Position numbers and translations under genes: made by a program. The notes beneath the pieces are model-generated. The model saw only the letters and a program-made list of their open reading frames with translations, had not been told where the DNA came from and made no database searches. From the NCBI RefSeq assembly GCF_004341885.1, contig NZ_SLVX01000018.1, forward strand, positions 1-64,000: 64,000 nt of DNA, written 5' to 3'. Below are positions 54,398-63,778 of this stretch, piece by piece (the stretch's first letter is position 1; each line of letters begins with the position of its first letter). The DNA is from Shinella granuli (GTDB taxonomy: Bacteria > Pseudomonadota > Alphaproteobacteria > Rhizobiales > Rhizobiaceae).

Positions 54398-55474
54398 ATG
54401 AAAACGACATTCGCGCTCGCCGCGACGACGGCGCTTGCCCTGTTCATGGCAGGCAATGCGGCGCAGGCCGAGACCCTGCGCCTGCTCACCTGGGGCGGTT
54501 ATGCGCCGGACAACGTCATCAAGCTCTTCGAGGAGGCGAATCCTGACATCACCGTCGAGGTGACGCTGTCCAACAACGAGGAGATGGTCGCAAAGCTCCG
54601 GGCGACCGGCGGCGCGGGCTACGACCTCGCCCAGCCGAGCCATGACCGCATCTTCGCGGCCCAGCAGGAATACAACATCTACAAGCCGCTCGATCTCTCG
54701 AAGATCGAGACGGCGAACCTGGCGCCGAACCTGCTCGACGGCGTGAAGGCCAATGCGACCATCGATGGCAACCTCTATGCCGTGCCGCATCAGTGGGGCA
54801 CGTCCGGCATCGTCGCCGACATTTCCAAGGCGCCGAACGTCAAGGGCTGGGGCGACCTCTGCAATCCGGACTACAAGGGCCGCACCTCGATGCGCCTGCG
54901 CCGCACCATCCTGCTCGGCACGGCCTTCTCGCTCGGCAAGGACCCGTTCGCTCTCTATGGCGACAAGGCGGCCTACCAGACGATGCTCGACGAGGTGACG
55001 GAAAAACTGATCGCCTGCAAGGACAATGTGAAGACCTACTGGAACGGCGGCGACGACCTTTCGACGCTGCTGCTCTCCGGTGAGGTGGTCGTCTCGGAGG
55101 CCTGGGATTCCACGGCCTTCAAGCTCTATGGCGAGAACAAGAACCTCGTCTATGTGCCGCCGGAAACCGGTGCGCTCGCCTGGATCGACACCTTCGTCAT
55201 CCCGCGCAAGGGCGAAGCGGACGATGCGGCCTACAAGTGGATCAACTTCGTCATGAAGCCCGAGATCGTCAAGCTGATGTCGAATTCCACCGGCGCCATT
55301 GCCGCCGTCAGCAACGGCATCGATCTCCTGCCGGACGACAAGAAGGCTGCCGTCAAGGCCGCCTTCGACGAGCAGGACCTCGCCAACCTCAAGTTCTTCG
55401 CCAATATCCCGGCGGGGCTGGAGGACATGGAAGGCAAGGCGCTGGAGCGCATCAAGGCCGCGACGTCCAACTGA
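54398..55474 (+). CDS. Polyamine-type ABC transporter substrate-binding protein (PotD/PotF-like)
   Basis: 358 residues. A signal peptide (KTTFALAATTALALFMAGNA) is cut near AQAE. The mature protein begins TLRLLTWGGYAPDNVIKLFE, the PotD/PotF-family opening, with QPSHDRIFA, YAVPHQWGTSGIV and SEAWDST. The acidic set normally contacting polyamine amines cannot be confirmed by eye, so the ligand could be another amine or a guanidino compound. AGAGGAG lies before the ATG. Genes for ATPase and two permeases follow. Confidence 0.88.
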   Translation: MKTTFALAATTALALFMAGNAAQAETLRLLTWGGYAPDNVIKLFEEANPDITVEVTLSNNEEMVAKLRATGGAGYDLAQPSHDRIFAAQQEYNIYKPLDLSKIETANLAPNLLDGVKANATIDGNLYAVPHQWGTSGIVADISKAPNVKGWGDLCNPDYKGRTSMRLRRTILLGTAFSLGKDPFALYGDKAAYQTMLDEVTEKLIACKDNVKTYWNGGDDLSTLLLSGEVVVSEAWDSTAFKLYGENKNLVYVPPETGALAWIDTFVIPRKGEADDAAYKWINFVMKPEIVKLMSNSTGAIAAVSNGIDLLPDDKKAAVKAAFDEQDLANLKFFANIPAGLEDMEGKALERIKAATSN

Positions 55475-55495
55475 TCGCCCTCCAGGGCAGTTCCG

Positions 55496-55521
55496 GCCGG
55501 CCGAGGGCGTCCTTGGCCGGC
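55496..55521 (+). promoter_or_regulatory. Stem-loop between binding-protein and ATPase genes
   Basis: GCCGGCC at 55496-55502 and GGCCGGC at 55515-55521 with a 12-base loop, 21 bases after the binding-protein stop. It is weaker than the corresponding hairpins at 16194 and 62686. Confidence 0.4.
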
Positions 55522-55568
55522 TGCTTTCCAGATGGCCGCAAAAGCGCGCCGCGAGCAATGAGCACTCC

Positions 55569-56642
55569 ATGCACGATCTTCAATGCGAAAGCCTGAGCAA
55601 GCGGTTCGGCGCCTACACCGCCGTCGACAGCGTGTCCTTCGATGTCCCGCGCGGATCCTTCTTCTCGATCCTCGGCCCTTCCGGCTGCGGCAAGACCACG
55701 CTGATGCGCATGATCGCCGGCTTCGAGACGCCGACGAGCGGCGACATCCGCATCAAGGGCCGGTCCGTGCTTTCGACGCCGCCGAACAAGCGCCCCGTCA
55801 AGATGGTGTTCCAGCATCTCGCGCTCTTCCCGATGATGAATGTCGGCGAGAACATCGCCTATGGCCTGCGCTGCCGCGGCGAGAACAGGGCTGACATCGC
55901 CCGCAAGGTGGCGACGGTGCTCGACCGCGTCGGCCTGCCCGGCACGGCGGAAAAGCAGGTTTCCCAGCTCTCCGGCGGTCAGAAGCAGCGCATCGCGATC
56001 GCCCGCTGCATGGTGCTCGAACCGGACGTGCTGCTGCTCGACGAGCCGCTCGGCGCGCTCGATCTGAAACTGCGCGAGCGCATGAAGATCGAGCTCAAGC
56101 AGCTCCAGCACCAGTTCGAGACGACTTTCCTCTACATCACCCACGACCAGTCGGAGGCGCTTTTGATGTCCGACAATGTGGCGGTCATGAATGCCGGCGA
56201 ATTCGAGCAGATCGGCGCGCCGCAGGACCTCTACAACAATCCGAAGACCGGCTTCGTCGCCGGCTTCGTCGGCGACAGCAACCGCTGGCCCGGCCGGGCG
56301 CTCTCGGTCTCGGACGGCAAGGTGCGCGTGGCGATCGACGGCGGCGGTGAGGCGATCGCGCTCGCCGGGGACGAGCGCATCGCGGCCGGCGGGCCGGTCG
56401 AGCTTTTCGTGCGCCCGGAGGTCATCTCGATCGGCGCCGGCAGCGAGAACACGCTCGGCGGCACCGTCGAAAGCCTGCTGTTCAACGGCGCGAGCAGCCG
56501 CATCCTCGTGCGCATGGCGAATGGCCACCTCGTCGAGGTCGGCCAGGCGGTGATGGACGGTTCGGTCAGCATTGCGCCCGGCGAAACGGTCGAGATCGGC
56601 TGGAGCCGGAGCCACGGCCGCGCCTTCTCCGTTGCGGGGTGA
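55569..56642 (+). CDS. Polyamine-type ABC transporter ATP-binding protein (PotA-like)
   Basis: 357 residues. Walker A is GPSGCGKTTLMRM, the Q-loop is MVFQHLALFPMMNVGENI, the signature is LSGGQKQRIAIAR, Walker B is VLLLDEPLGALDLK and the switch is THDQSEAL. A TOBE domain begins near 265 (PVELFVRPEVI). The ribosome site is poor (GAGCAATGAGC), so the start, though at the conserved N-terminus, is less certain. It energises the two permeases that follow. Confidence 0.92.
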   Translation: MHDLQCESLSKRFGAYTAVDSVSFDVPRGSFFSILGPSGCGKTTLMRMIAGFETPTSGDIRIKGRSVLSTPPNKRPVKMVFQHLALFPMMNVGENIAYGLRCRGENRADIARKVATVLDRVGLPGTAEKQVSQLSGGQKQRIAIARCMVLEPDVLLLDEPLGALDLKLRERMKIELKQLQHQFETTFLYITHDQSEALLMSDNVAVMNAGEFEQIGAPQDLYNNPKTGFVAGFVGDSNRWPGRALSVSDGKVRVAIDGGGEAIALAGDERIAAGGPVELFVRPEVISIGAGSENTLGGTVESLLFNGASSRILVRMANGHLVEVGQAVMDGSVSIAPGETVEIGWSRSHGRAFSVAG

Positions 56643-56647
56643 GGGCG

Positions 56648-57517
56648 ATGGCGCGCACCGATATCGGAAAACTCTCGCTCATCCTGCTCTTCGCCCCCTT
56701 CGCGCTGTGGATCGCGCTGCTGATCATCCTGCCGCAGCTTGGCATCGGCTATATCTCGCTGCGCGAGAAGGTGGGGCCGGGTGAATATACGTTCGGCTTT
56801 GCGAACTACATCGCCTTCCTCTCGGAGCCGATCTACTGGAACACGCTGCTGCGCACCGCCTGGATGTCGATCCTGGTGACGGCCATGGCGCTCGCCGTCG
56901 GCTTTCCCGTCGCCTATTACATCGCCAAGATCGCCCATCGCCGCTCGCGCGCCGCGCTCTTCTTGATGTGCCTCATCCCGCTTTGGGTGAGCGATCTCGT
57001 GCGGGCCTTCGGCTGGATCGTCATCCTGCGCGAGACCGGTCTCGTCTCCAGCTTTCTGCAGAAGATCGGCCTCGTCAGCGGCCCGGTCGAACTGCTCTAC
57101 AATGACGCCACCGTCGTCATGGGCCTCGTCTACACGGTCGTGCTCTTCATGATCGTGCCGCTCGTCTCCACACTTGACGGCATGGACAATTCGCTGATCG
57201 AGGCGGGCTACAATCTCGGCGGCAGCCGCTTCACCGTCTTCCGCCGCATCGTCGTGCCCTATGCCATGCCGGGCATCGTCGCCGGCTGCATCATCGTCTT
57301 CATGCTGACGGCGGGCAGCTACCTCACGCCCATCCTGCTCGGCGGCAAGAACAGCATGTGGTTCACCGAGCAGATCTACGAACAGTTCGTGACGCGCTAC
57401 AACTGGGAATCGGGTGCGACCTTCGGCGTGCTGCTGCTCGTCTTCACCTCGTTCGTCGTCTGGCTCGGCCTGCGGCTTACCGGCCAGAGCCTCGCCTCCA
57501 CCGTCGCAAAGGACTGA
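56648..57517 (+). CDS. Polyamine-type ABC transporter permease (PotB-like)
   Basis: 289 residues with six membrane segments. The EAA-type coupling loop reads EAGYNLGGSRFTVFRRIVVP near 199-218, followed by the PotB-like YLTPILLGGKNSMWFTEQIY. The ATG at 56648 is preferred to a GTG at 56639 that overlaps the ATPase stop. Confidence 0.92.
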   Translation: MARTDIGKLSLILLFAPFALWIALLIILPQLGIGYISLREKVGPGEYTFGFANYIAFLSEPIYWNTLLRTAWMSILVTAMALAVGFPVAYYIAKIAHRRSRAALFLMCLIPLWVSDLVRAFGWIVILRETGLVSSFLQKIGLVSGPVELLYNDATVVMGLVYTVVLFMIVPLVSTLDGMDNSLIEAGYNLGGSRFTVFRRIVVPYAMPGIVAGCIIVFMLTAGSYLTPILLGGKNSMWFTEQIYEQFVTRYNWESGATFGVLLLVFTSFVVWLGLRLTGQSLASTVAKD

Positions 57518-57519
57518 CC

Positions 57520-58377
57520 ATGAACGTCGCGGCCCCGCAATCGCCTTTCCTGCAATGGCTCTATCGCGGCTACATGCTGGCGTTCCTGTTGTACCTCGCC
57601 GCCCCGCTCTTTGCCGCCGGCATGTTCGCCTTCAACGATTCCATGTTCCCGGCGCTGCCCTGGAACGGTTTCACGCTCGACTGGTTCTTCAGCAGCACCG
57701 AGCCGAAGATCGGCATGTTCCATGATCGGCGCCTGCTGCGCGGCCTGCAGAACTCGCTCTATATCGGTGTCATCGTCTCGGCGCTCGCCGTCGCGGCCGG
57801 CACCTGCAACGCCTTCCTCTTCGAGCGCAAGCAGTTCCCGGCGAAGAATTTCTTCTACATCCTGATGATCGTGCCGCTGGTTATTCCCGGCGTCATCCTC
57901 GGCATCTCGATCCTCGTCTTCGCCAGCATGATTGCCAACGGCCTCGAAGAAGCCTTCGGCATCGAATGGGACTTCCTGCGTCCCGGTCTCTTCCTCGTCA
58001 TCCTCGGCCAGTTCTCGTTCCTGACGACCATCACCTCGCTGGTCATCGCCGCGCGCCTGCGCAAATTCGACATCTCGCTGGAGGAAGCCGCGCTCAATCT
58101 CGGTGCGACGCGGCTGCGCGTGCTGATGACGGTGACGCTGCCCTATCTGATGCCCGCGCTCTTCTCCGCCTTCGTCGTCGCCTTCCTCGTCTCCTTCGAG
58201 AACTTCAACACGACGCTGATGCTGGTCGGCTCCGACGCGCCGCTGACCATCACCATGTACGACCGCATGGTGAAGGTCGGCTCGACGCCGGTGCTGAACG
58301 CCGTCTCGTTCTTCCTGATGGTGGGCTCCGGGGCGCTGGCACTGCTCAGCGTGGTGGTTCAGCGCGGGAAGGAGTGA
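57520..58377 (+). CDS. Polyamine-type ABC transporter permease (PotC-like)
   Basis: 285 residues, six membrane segments. The coupling loop EEAALNLGATRLRVLMTVTL is followed by SFENFNTTLMLVGSD, where PotC proteins have SxDDFxxTxF. It starts 2 bases after the first permease stop. It ends the operon; the 85 bases to the convergent gene contain only a weak hairpin and no gene. Confidence 0.92.
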   Translation: MNVAAPQSPFLQWLYRGYMLAFLLYLAAPLFAAGMFAFNDSMFPALPWNGFTLDWFFSSTEPKIGMFHDRRLLRGLQNSLYIGVIVSALAVAAGTCNAFLFERKQFPAKNFFYILMIVPLVIPGVILGISILVFASMIANGLEEAFGIEWDFLRPGLFLVILGQFSFLTTITSLVIAARLRKFDISLEEAALNLGATRLRVLMTVTLPYLMPALFSAFVVAFLVSFENFNTTLMLVGSDAPLTITMYDRMVKVGSTPVLNAVSFFLMVGSGALALLSVVVQRGKE

Positions 58378-58462
58378 GCCGCACCCCGGGCCACCCATTT
58401 GCGGCGCAGGGTCGGTTATGCTGCAGCCCTGATTCCTGGTTTGTTTGCAAAGCGCCGTCCTG

Positions 58463-60079
58463 TCACTCGATGGATTGGCCGGCCTCCAGGAACGGTGCGT
58501 TTTCGCGGAGATGGATGACCGTTGGGCCATCCGCGGCGAAGGCGGCCTTTACCGCGGCTTCCAGTTCGGCAAAACTGCCCGGCTGGGCGGTGCGGCAGCC
58601 ATAGGCTTCGGCGAGCTTGACGAAATCCGGATTGTGCTGGTTGACGCCGATTGTCGGGATGTCGCGGGCGATCATGCCGTCGCGGATCTGGGCGAGGCTG
58701 TCGTTGTTCCACAGGATGATGGCGAGCGGCAGCTTGTTCTCCACTGCGGTGCCGAGTTCCTGGAGCGTGAACTGGAACCCGCCGTCGCCGACGATGACGG
58801 CGACCGGCGTCCCAGGGCTTGCGATCTTGCCGCCGATCGCCGCCGGGAGCGCATAACCGAGCGTACCGAAGCCGGCCGGGAAATGCCAGGTGCGGGGCAG
58901 GGCGCTGCGGTAGAAGGCATAGCCGGTATAGGCGAGCTGCGTCATGTCGGTATAGACCACGCCGTCGTCGGGGATGGCGTTGCGCAGGCTGTCGAGCACG
59001 CGGACGTGTTTTTGTTCGAGCGGCGTCAGGGCGCTGCGTTCGGCGGCGCGCAGTTCGGCGATGGCGTTGGAATTCCTGAAGCCTTCGGCCGGGGCGAGCC
59101 TTTCGGCGATCGCCGCGAGCGCGAGTCTCGAATCCGCCTCCATGGCGACATCGACGTCGTAGTCGCGCACCAGGGTTGCCGGGTCGATGTCGATGCGGAT
59201 GATTTTTCCGCGCATCGGCAGCGGGCCGTCGAGCCAGATATCGGGTTCGGCCAGCTCGGTGCCGACGAGCAGCACGGCGTCCGCATCGTGTACGAAGGCC
59301 TGGGTGGCGCCGCGGTCGACCGTTACCTCAAGGGCGAGCGGGTGGTCGTCGGGCAGGATGCCCTTGGCCGCGATGGTCGGAATGACGGCCGCGCCGATCT
59401 TTTCCGCGAGCGCCTTGACTTCGGCGGAGGCCGGGACCGCGCCGCCGCCGGCAATGATCACCGGCCGCCTGGCGGCGTTGAGGATCGCGGCGGCGGCCTC
59501 GACCTGTGCCACGTCCGGCGCGCGGCGGCGGGCGGTGCTGCGCCGGTTCGCCGGCTTGTCGTCGGGCGCCTTGAAGACGTCGAGCGGGATGGAGAGGTGG
59601 ACGGGACGCGGGCGGCCGCTTTCGAAGAGGGCGAAGGCGCGGGCGATGTATTCGCGCACCTGGTCGGGGCTGGTGGCCGTCTCGGAGAAGGCGGTGAGGG
59701 GACGGGTGACGGCGGACTGGTCGGTGATCTCGTGCAGCATGCCACGGCCCATGCCGAGGTCCTTGTTGGCGGCGACCGATGTGATGACCAGCATCGGCAC
59801 GCTGTCGGAATAGGCCTGGCCGATGGGCGTTGCGGCATTGGTGACGCCGGGGCCTGATATCAGCACGCAGACGCCCGGCTTGCCGGACATGCGGGCATAG
59901 CCGTCGGCCATGAAGCCGGCGCCCTGTTCATGGCGCACGCCGACATGGCGGATGCCGGCGGCATCCATGCCGCGATAGGCTTCGAGCGTGTGCACGCCAG
60001 GCATGCCGAAGACGGTGTCGACGCCGTAGGCCTTCAAAATCTGCATCAGGCGGCTGCCGCAGGAAATGGTCTCGTTCAT
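58463..60079 (-). CDS. ThDP-dependent decarboxylase, 5-guanidino-2-oxopentanoate decarboxylase-like
   Basis: 538 residues of the acetolactate-synthase superfamily. The activating Glu51 is in VRHEQGAGFMADGYARMSGK and the central domain has RRPVIIAGGGAVP. The ThDP-Mg signature is VGDGGFQFTLQELGTAVENK and onward to NND. The N-terminus (YGVDTVFGMPGVHTLEAYRG) reads like AruI, which decarboxylates 2-keto-5-guanidinovalerate to 4-guanidinobutyraldehyde. Specificity is not certain; a related 2-keto acid is possible. The expected aldehyde product would suit the aldehyde dehydrogenase at 52728. It follows the aldolase gene by 27 bases in the leftward operon. Confidence 0.82.
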   Translation of the reverse strand: MNETISCGSRLMQILKAYGVDTVFGMPGVHTLEAYRGMDAAGIRHVGVRHEQGAGFMADGYARMSGKPGVCVLISGPGVTNAATPIGQAYSDSVPMLVITSVAANKDLGMGRGMLHEITDQSAVTRPLTAFSETATSPDQVREYIARAFALFESGRPRPVHLSIPLDVFKAPDDKPANRRSTARRRAPDVAQVEAAAAILNAARRPVIIAGGGAVPASAEVKALAEKIGAAVIPTIAAKGILPDDHPLALEVTVDRGATQAFVHDADAVLLVGTELAEPDIWLDGPLPMRGKIIRIDIDPATLVRDYDVDVAMEADSRLALAAIAERLAPAEGFRNSNAIAELRAAERSALTPLEQKHVRVLDSLRNAIPDDGVVYTDMTQLAYTGYAFYRSALPRTWHFPAGFGTLGYALPAAIGGKIASPGTPVAVIVGDGGFQFTLQELGTAVENKLPLAIILWNNDSLAQIRDGMIARDIPTIGVNQHNPDFVKLAEAYGCRTAQPGSFAELEAAVKAAFAADGPTVIHLRENAPFLEAGQSIE

Positions 60080-60106
60080 GGAAGGATCCGTTCGGAAAAA
60101 TCGGTG

Positions 60107-60829
60107 TCAGGGTTTGGCGGCGTCTTCGAGGCCCATCCAGATCGAGCCGTATTCGTCGGCGACGACCATCAGGCTCGCGCCGAGATCTTGCGCGAAGGCC
60201 CGCTCGGTGCGCGACCAGGCGGGCATGATCCAGGGTTTGCCGGCTTTCGCGGCGGCCTCGGCGATCTTCTTGAGGTCCGCCTTGTCGGCATCCGTGTTGC
60301 GATAGGCCCCGCGGCCGGAATCGAGCGAGAGGTCGCTCGGGCCGACGAAGAGGCCGTCGACGGTCGGCAGCGCGAGGATCGCCTCGACATCTTTCAGGGC
60401 GGCGGCGGATTCGATCATCGGGTAGCAGCGCGTCTTGGCGTTTTCGTTGTCGTAGTAGTCGGGCTTCACGCCGCCGTAGCGGGCAGGGCGCGTGCCGGAG
60501 AAACTGCGCGTGCCGAGCGTCGGGTACTTGGCCGAGGCGGTGACGCGGAGGGCGTGTGCGACATCGCCGATATGGGGGATGATGACGCTGTCGGCGCCCA
60601 TGTCGAGCGCCTGCTGGATCGGGATCGCCTCCGGCCCCAGCACCTTGGCGTGCATGGTCATGCCGAGCGCCTTGCCGAGCGCGATGATGCGATCCAGCGC
60701 TTCGAGGTCGAACAGGCCGTGCTCGATATCCAGCACGACATGGCGATAGCCGATGTCATGGGCGATCTCGATCATCGCCTGGTGCGGGGTGGAGAGCCAG
60801 ACGGCGAGGTTGTTCAGCGTATCAGCCAT
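60107..60829 (-). CDS. HpcH/HpaI family aldolase
   Basis: 240 residues. LDIEHGLFDLEALDRIIALG, the metal-ligand Glu in MIESAAALKDVE and the metal-ligand Asp in FVGPSDLSLD are visible; the usual catalytic His/Arg region reads GTRSFSG. The family cleaves 2-keto-4-hydroxy acids to pyruvate and an aldehyde. The start at 60829 overlaps the stop of the RraA-type gene by 8 bases (GGAG 8 bases before it). It is a different protein from the aldolase at 2000. Adjacent keto-acid enzymes suggest a pathway ending in pyruvate. Confidence 0.87.
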   Translation of the reverse strand: MADTLNNLAVWLSTPHQAMIEIAHDIGYRHVVLDIEHGLFDLEALDRIIALGKALGMTMHAKVLGPEAIPIQQALDMGADSVIIPHIGDVAHALRVTASAKYPTLGTRSFSGTRPARYGGVKPDYYDNENAKTRCYPMIESAAALKDVEAILALPTVDGLFVGPSDLSLDSGRGAYRNTDADKADLKKIAEAAAKAGKPWIMPAWSRTERAFAQDLGASLMVVADEYGSIWMGLEDAAKP

Positions 60830-61517
60830 GGGCGGCTCCATCCTTCTTCTGCCGCTCGGCGATCATGGCGGCGATATCGACGAGATCCTGCAATTTTGCG
60901 CCGGCGCGGATGCGCGCCACCCAACTTCCCTCGTCCTCCTGGTCGGCGAGCGCGATGTCGGAGATGCCCGCCACTTCGGCGGGCGGCAGGACGAGGATGC
61001 CGCAATCGTCGGCGAGGATCGCATCGCCCGGATTGACGGTGACGCCGCCGCAGGAGACGGGGATGTTGCAGCCCCCGCCGAGATTGAGCAGCTTCGTGGT
61101 GATGGGCGAGACGCCGCGCGCCCAGGTCGGCACGCCCGCCTCGCGGATGGCGGCGGGATCGGTGATCATGCCGTCGACGATGACGCCGGCAAGGCCGCGT
61201 TCCCTGGCGACCGCCGCCATGAAGCCGCCCCAGGCGGCATGACGCTCGTCGCCGGCCCGGTCGATGACGAGGATGTCGCCCGGCCGCACCCGATCCATCG
61301 CGTGATAGAGCAGGGTGGAATCGGGGCCGGGGATCGACACGGTCTGTGCGGTGCCGGCGACGCGCACGCCGTCGATCAGCGGGCGCAGGTCGTTGCGCAT
61401 GAAACGGTCGTGCAGATAGTGGCCGACGGTCGCCGCCTCGACGCGGGCGAAGCGGGCGAGCAGGTTGGCGTCGAGTTGCGGCGCGGGATCGGCGATCCGG
61501 TAGGATTTGATCGACAT
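60822..61517 (-). CDS. RraA family protein (4-hydroxy-4-methyl-2-oxoglutarate aldolase / oxaloacetate decarboxylase-like)
   Basis: 231 residues. Typical family segments are PGDILVIDRAGDERHAAWGG, VIVDGMITDPAAI and ILADDCGILVLPPAEV. The catalytic members use a metal near the Arg/Asp of the GxxxxGxxxxRD region to cleave or decarboxylate pyruvate-type acids; others inhibit RNase E. Its place next to an HpcH aldolase and a ThDP decarboxylase supports an enzymatic role. It is co-translated with the aldolase by overlap. Confidence 0.85.
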   Translation of the reverse strand: MSIKSYRIADPAPQLDANLLARFARVEAATVGHYLHDRFMRNDLRPLIDGVRVAGTAQTVSIPGPDSTLLYHAMDRVRPGDILVIDRAGDERHAAWGGFMAAVARERGLAGVIVDGMITDPAAIREAGVPTWARGVSPITTKLLNLGGGCNIPVSCGGVTVNPGDAILADDCGILVLPPAEVAGISDIALADQEDEGSWVARIRAGAKLQDLVDIAAMIAERQKKDGAAHG

Positions 61518-61531
61518 GATATGGAAATGTC

Positions 61532-62656
61532 CTATTGCGTGAGAAGTCTGATGGCGGCCGGCGCGCAGGCGAGCGTGCCGGGCTCTCCGGTCTGCGGGGT
61601 CGGGCGGCCGTCGCCGTTGCGAAGGCGGGCGTGCAGGCGGGTGCCGTCGGCAAGCGTCAGGCCGTAGACGGTGTCGGTGCCGATATAGACGGCCCCGCTG
61701 ACCGTGCCGGCAAAGCGGATCGTCCCGCCGGCCTCGCCCTCGACGAAGTGCAGCGCCTCCGGGCGGATGGCGAGCGTGCAGGGATCGCCGGCTTGCACGG
61801 GCAGGGTGCAGGGCATCTCGAACCGGCCGCCAGCGGCCTCCACGGTGAGGCGATCGTCGCTGCGGCCGAGAACGCGCGCATCGATGAGGTTCATGTCGCC
61901 GATGAAGCCGGCGGTGAAACGGTTGGCGGGGCGCTCATAGATATCGGCCGGGCCGCCGACCTGCTGGACGGTGCCGTTGTTCATCACCGCGATGCGGTCC
62001 GACATGGTCAACGCCTCCTCCTGGTCGTGGGTGACGAAGATGAAGGTGATGCCGAGCTTGCGCTGCATCTCCTTCACCTCCATCTGCATCTCCCGCCGAA
62101 GCTTGAGATCGAGCGCACCGAAGGGTTCGTCGAGCAGCAGGACGGAGGGGCGGTTGATCAGCGCGCGGGCGAGCGCCACGCGCTGTTGCTGGCCGCCTGA
62201 CAGAGCCGAGGGCTTGCGGTCGACGGCGTGGCCCATGTGCACGCTTTCGAGCGCGGCCTGCACGCGCTGGCGGATCTCGTCCTTTGCAACGCCCTTCACC
62301 GAAAGGCCGAAGCCGACATTCTCGCTGACGGTAAGATGCGGGAAGAGCGCATAGCTCTGGAACACGGTGTTGACGTTGCGCTGGTGGGCGGGAACGCCGG
62401 TCACCTCCTTGCCGTCGAGCAGCAGGCGGCCGGAGGTCGGCTCCTCGAAGCCGGCGATCATGCGCAGCGTCGTCGTCTTGCCGCAGCCGGAGGGGCCGAG
62501 GAAGGTGAAGAACTCGCCCGCCTTGATGGTGAGGTTCATCCGGTCGACGGCATAGGTCGTCTCGCCGCCGGCGGCGCCGAAGGCTTTTCGGATATCGATC
62601 AGTTCGATGGCGGCACGGCTTGCGCCGGCCGTCCCTGTCGTGGTGTCAGGCGGCAT
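61532..62656 (-). CDS. Polyamine-type ABC transporter ATP-binding protein (PotA-like), second system
   Basis: 374 residues. Walker A is GPSGCGKTTTLRM, the Q-loop is VFQSYALFPHLTVSENV, the signature is LSGGQQQRVALAR, Walker B is VLLLDEPFGALDLK and the switch is THDQEEAL. A TOBE domain follows from about 280 (LAIRPEALHF). It belongs with the binding protein at 62723 and a permease at the window end. The ATPase comes after both in the transcript. Confidence 0.92.
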   Translation of the reverse strand: MPPDTTTGTAGASRAAIELIDIRKAFGAAGGETTYAVDRMNLTIKAGEFFTFLGPSGCGKTTTLRMIAGFEEPTSGRLLLDGKEVTGVPAHQRNVNTVFQSYALFPHLTVSENVGFGLSVKGVAKDEIRQRVQAALESVHMGHAVDRKPSALSGGQQQRVALARALINRPSVLLLDEPFGALDLKLRREMQMEVKEMQRKLGITFIFVTHDQEEALTMSDRIAVMNNGTVQQVGGPADIYERPANRFTAGFIGDMNLIDARVLGRSDDRLTVEAAGGRFEMPCTLPVQAGDPCTLAIRPEALHFVEGEAGGTIRFAGTVSGAVYIGTDTVYGLTLADGTRLHARLRNGDGRPTPQTGEPGTLACAPAAIRLLTQ

Positions 62657-62685
62657 ATCGTTCGAAACTCGCGATGGAAAGGAGG

Positions 62686-62713
62686 GGCGGCCGGAGATCG
62701 GCTTCCGGCCGCC
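62686..62713 (-). promoter_or_regulatory. Stem-loop between binding-protein and ATPase genes
   Basis: GGCGGCCGG, 10-base loop, CCGGCCGCC: a perfect 9-bp stem starting 10 bases after the binding-protein stop in the leftward transcript. It is the fourth such hairpin at a binding-protein/ATPase junction in this window. Confidence 0.6.
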
Positions 62714-62722
62714 GAAAGCGCG

Positions 62723-63751
62723 TTACTGGGCTGTCTTCACCTTGGTCCAGCCGTCCTGGTAGAGTTTCGTCGCATCCCCCACGTCGAGGATGAAGTCGGC
62801 CTTCATCAGCTTGTCCTCCGGCGGATAGATCGCGGCGTTCTCCGCCACCTCCTTCGGCAGCAGCGCCTTGGCCTCGTCGATGACGGTCGCCGATTTCGAC
62901 AGGTCCGCCGCCTTGGCGGCGACCTCCGGCCGCATGATATAGTCGATGAACTTGTAGGCTTCCTCGACATTCTTCGCCGATGCCGGAATGGCGAAGCCAT
63001 CGATCCACATCGAGCCGCCTTCATCCGGAATGACGTATTTGACGTTCGGGTTCGTCGCCATCACCTGGGCGATCGAGCCGTTCCAGCCCTGCACGATGCA
63101 GGCTTCGCCCGATGCGACGAGGTCGCCGAAATTCGTGCTGTTATAGCCGCCGAGCACCTTCTTCTGCTCGATCAGCGACTGGGTCGCCTTCTCGATCTCC
63201 TCCGCGTTGGTGGTGCCGGCCTTGAAGCCGTTGACCTGCAGGCCGGCGATATAGGCCGCCAGCATGTTGTCGAGCATGTAGATGCGGCCTTCGTACTGCG
63301 GGTCCCACAGCGCCTTCCAGCTCGTCGGCGGCGTCTTCACGCAGTCTTCGTTATAGGCAAAGCCGGTCGTGCCCCAGATATAGGGCACGGACCATTTCTG
63401 GCCGGGGTCGAAGGAGACCTCCCTGAACGGGGCGCCGAGATTGCCGAGATTGGGGATTTTCGTGTGGTCGAGTTCCTTCAGCAGGCCCTGCTTGGCGAGC
63501 ACCTGCACAGTGTACTGGCTCGGCTCGATCAGGTCGTAGCCGCTGGCGCCGGCCGAGAGCTTGGCCATCATCGTTTCGTTGGAATCGTAGGTATCGAAGG
63601 TCACGGTGATGCCGGTCTCCTTCGCGAAGTCGTCCACGATCTCCTGCGGCACTTCGCCGGACCAGGCATAGATGTTGAGCTCGGCGGCCGAGGCGCCCGA
63701 TGCGAAGGCGATCAGGCTGACCGAGGTGAAAAGGGTTCTCCAGTTTTTCAT
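62723..63751 (-). CDS. Polyamine-type ABC transporter substrate-binding protein (PotD-like), second system
   Basis: 342 residues. A signal peptide (KNWRTLFTSVSLIAFASGAS) is cut near ASAAE. The mature start LNIYAWSGEVPQEIVDDFAK and EPSQYTVQVLAKQG, WSVPYIWGTTGFAYN and SMWIDGFAIPASA are all PotD-family. The ATG at 63751 has GGGGA 8 bases before it; an in-frame ATG at 63766 is possible. It differs clearly from the binding protein at 54398, so the region has two distinct importers of the same class. Confidence 0.9.
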   Translation of the reverse strand: MKNWRTLFTSVSLIAFASGASAAELNIYAWSGEVPQEIVDDFAKETGITVTFDTYDSNETMMAKLSAGASGYDLIEPSQYTVQVLAKQGLLKELDHTKIPNLGNLGAPFREVSFDPGQKWSVPYIWGTTGFAYNEDCVKTPPTSWKALWDPQYEGRIYMLDNMLAAYIAGLQVNGFKAGTTNAEEIEKATQSLIEQKKVLGGYNSTNFGDLVASGEACIVQGWNGSIAQVMATNPNVKYVIPDEGGSMWIDGFAIPASAKNVEEAYKFIDYIMRPEVAAKAADLSKSATVIDEAKALLPKEVAENAAIYPPEDKLMKADFILDVGDATKLYQDGWTKVKTAQ

Positions 63752-63778
63752 TGTCGCATTCCCCATTTTGGTTGGTGG

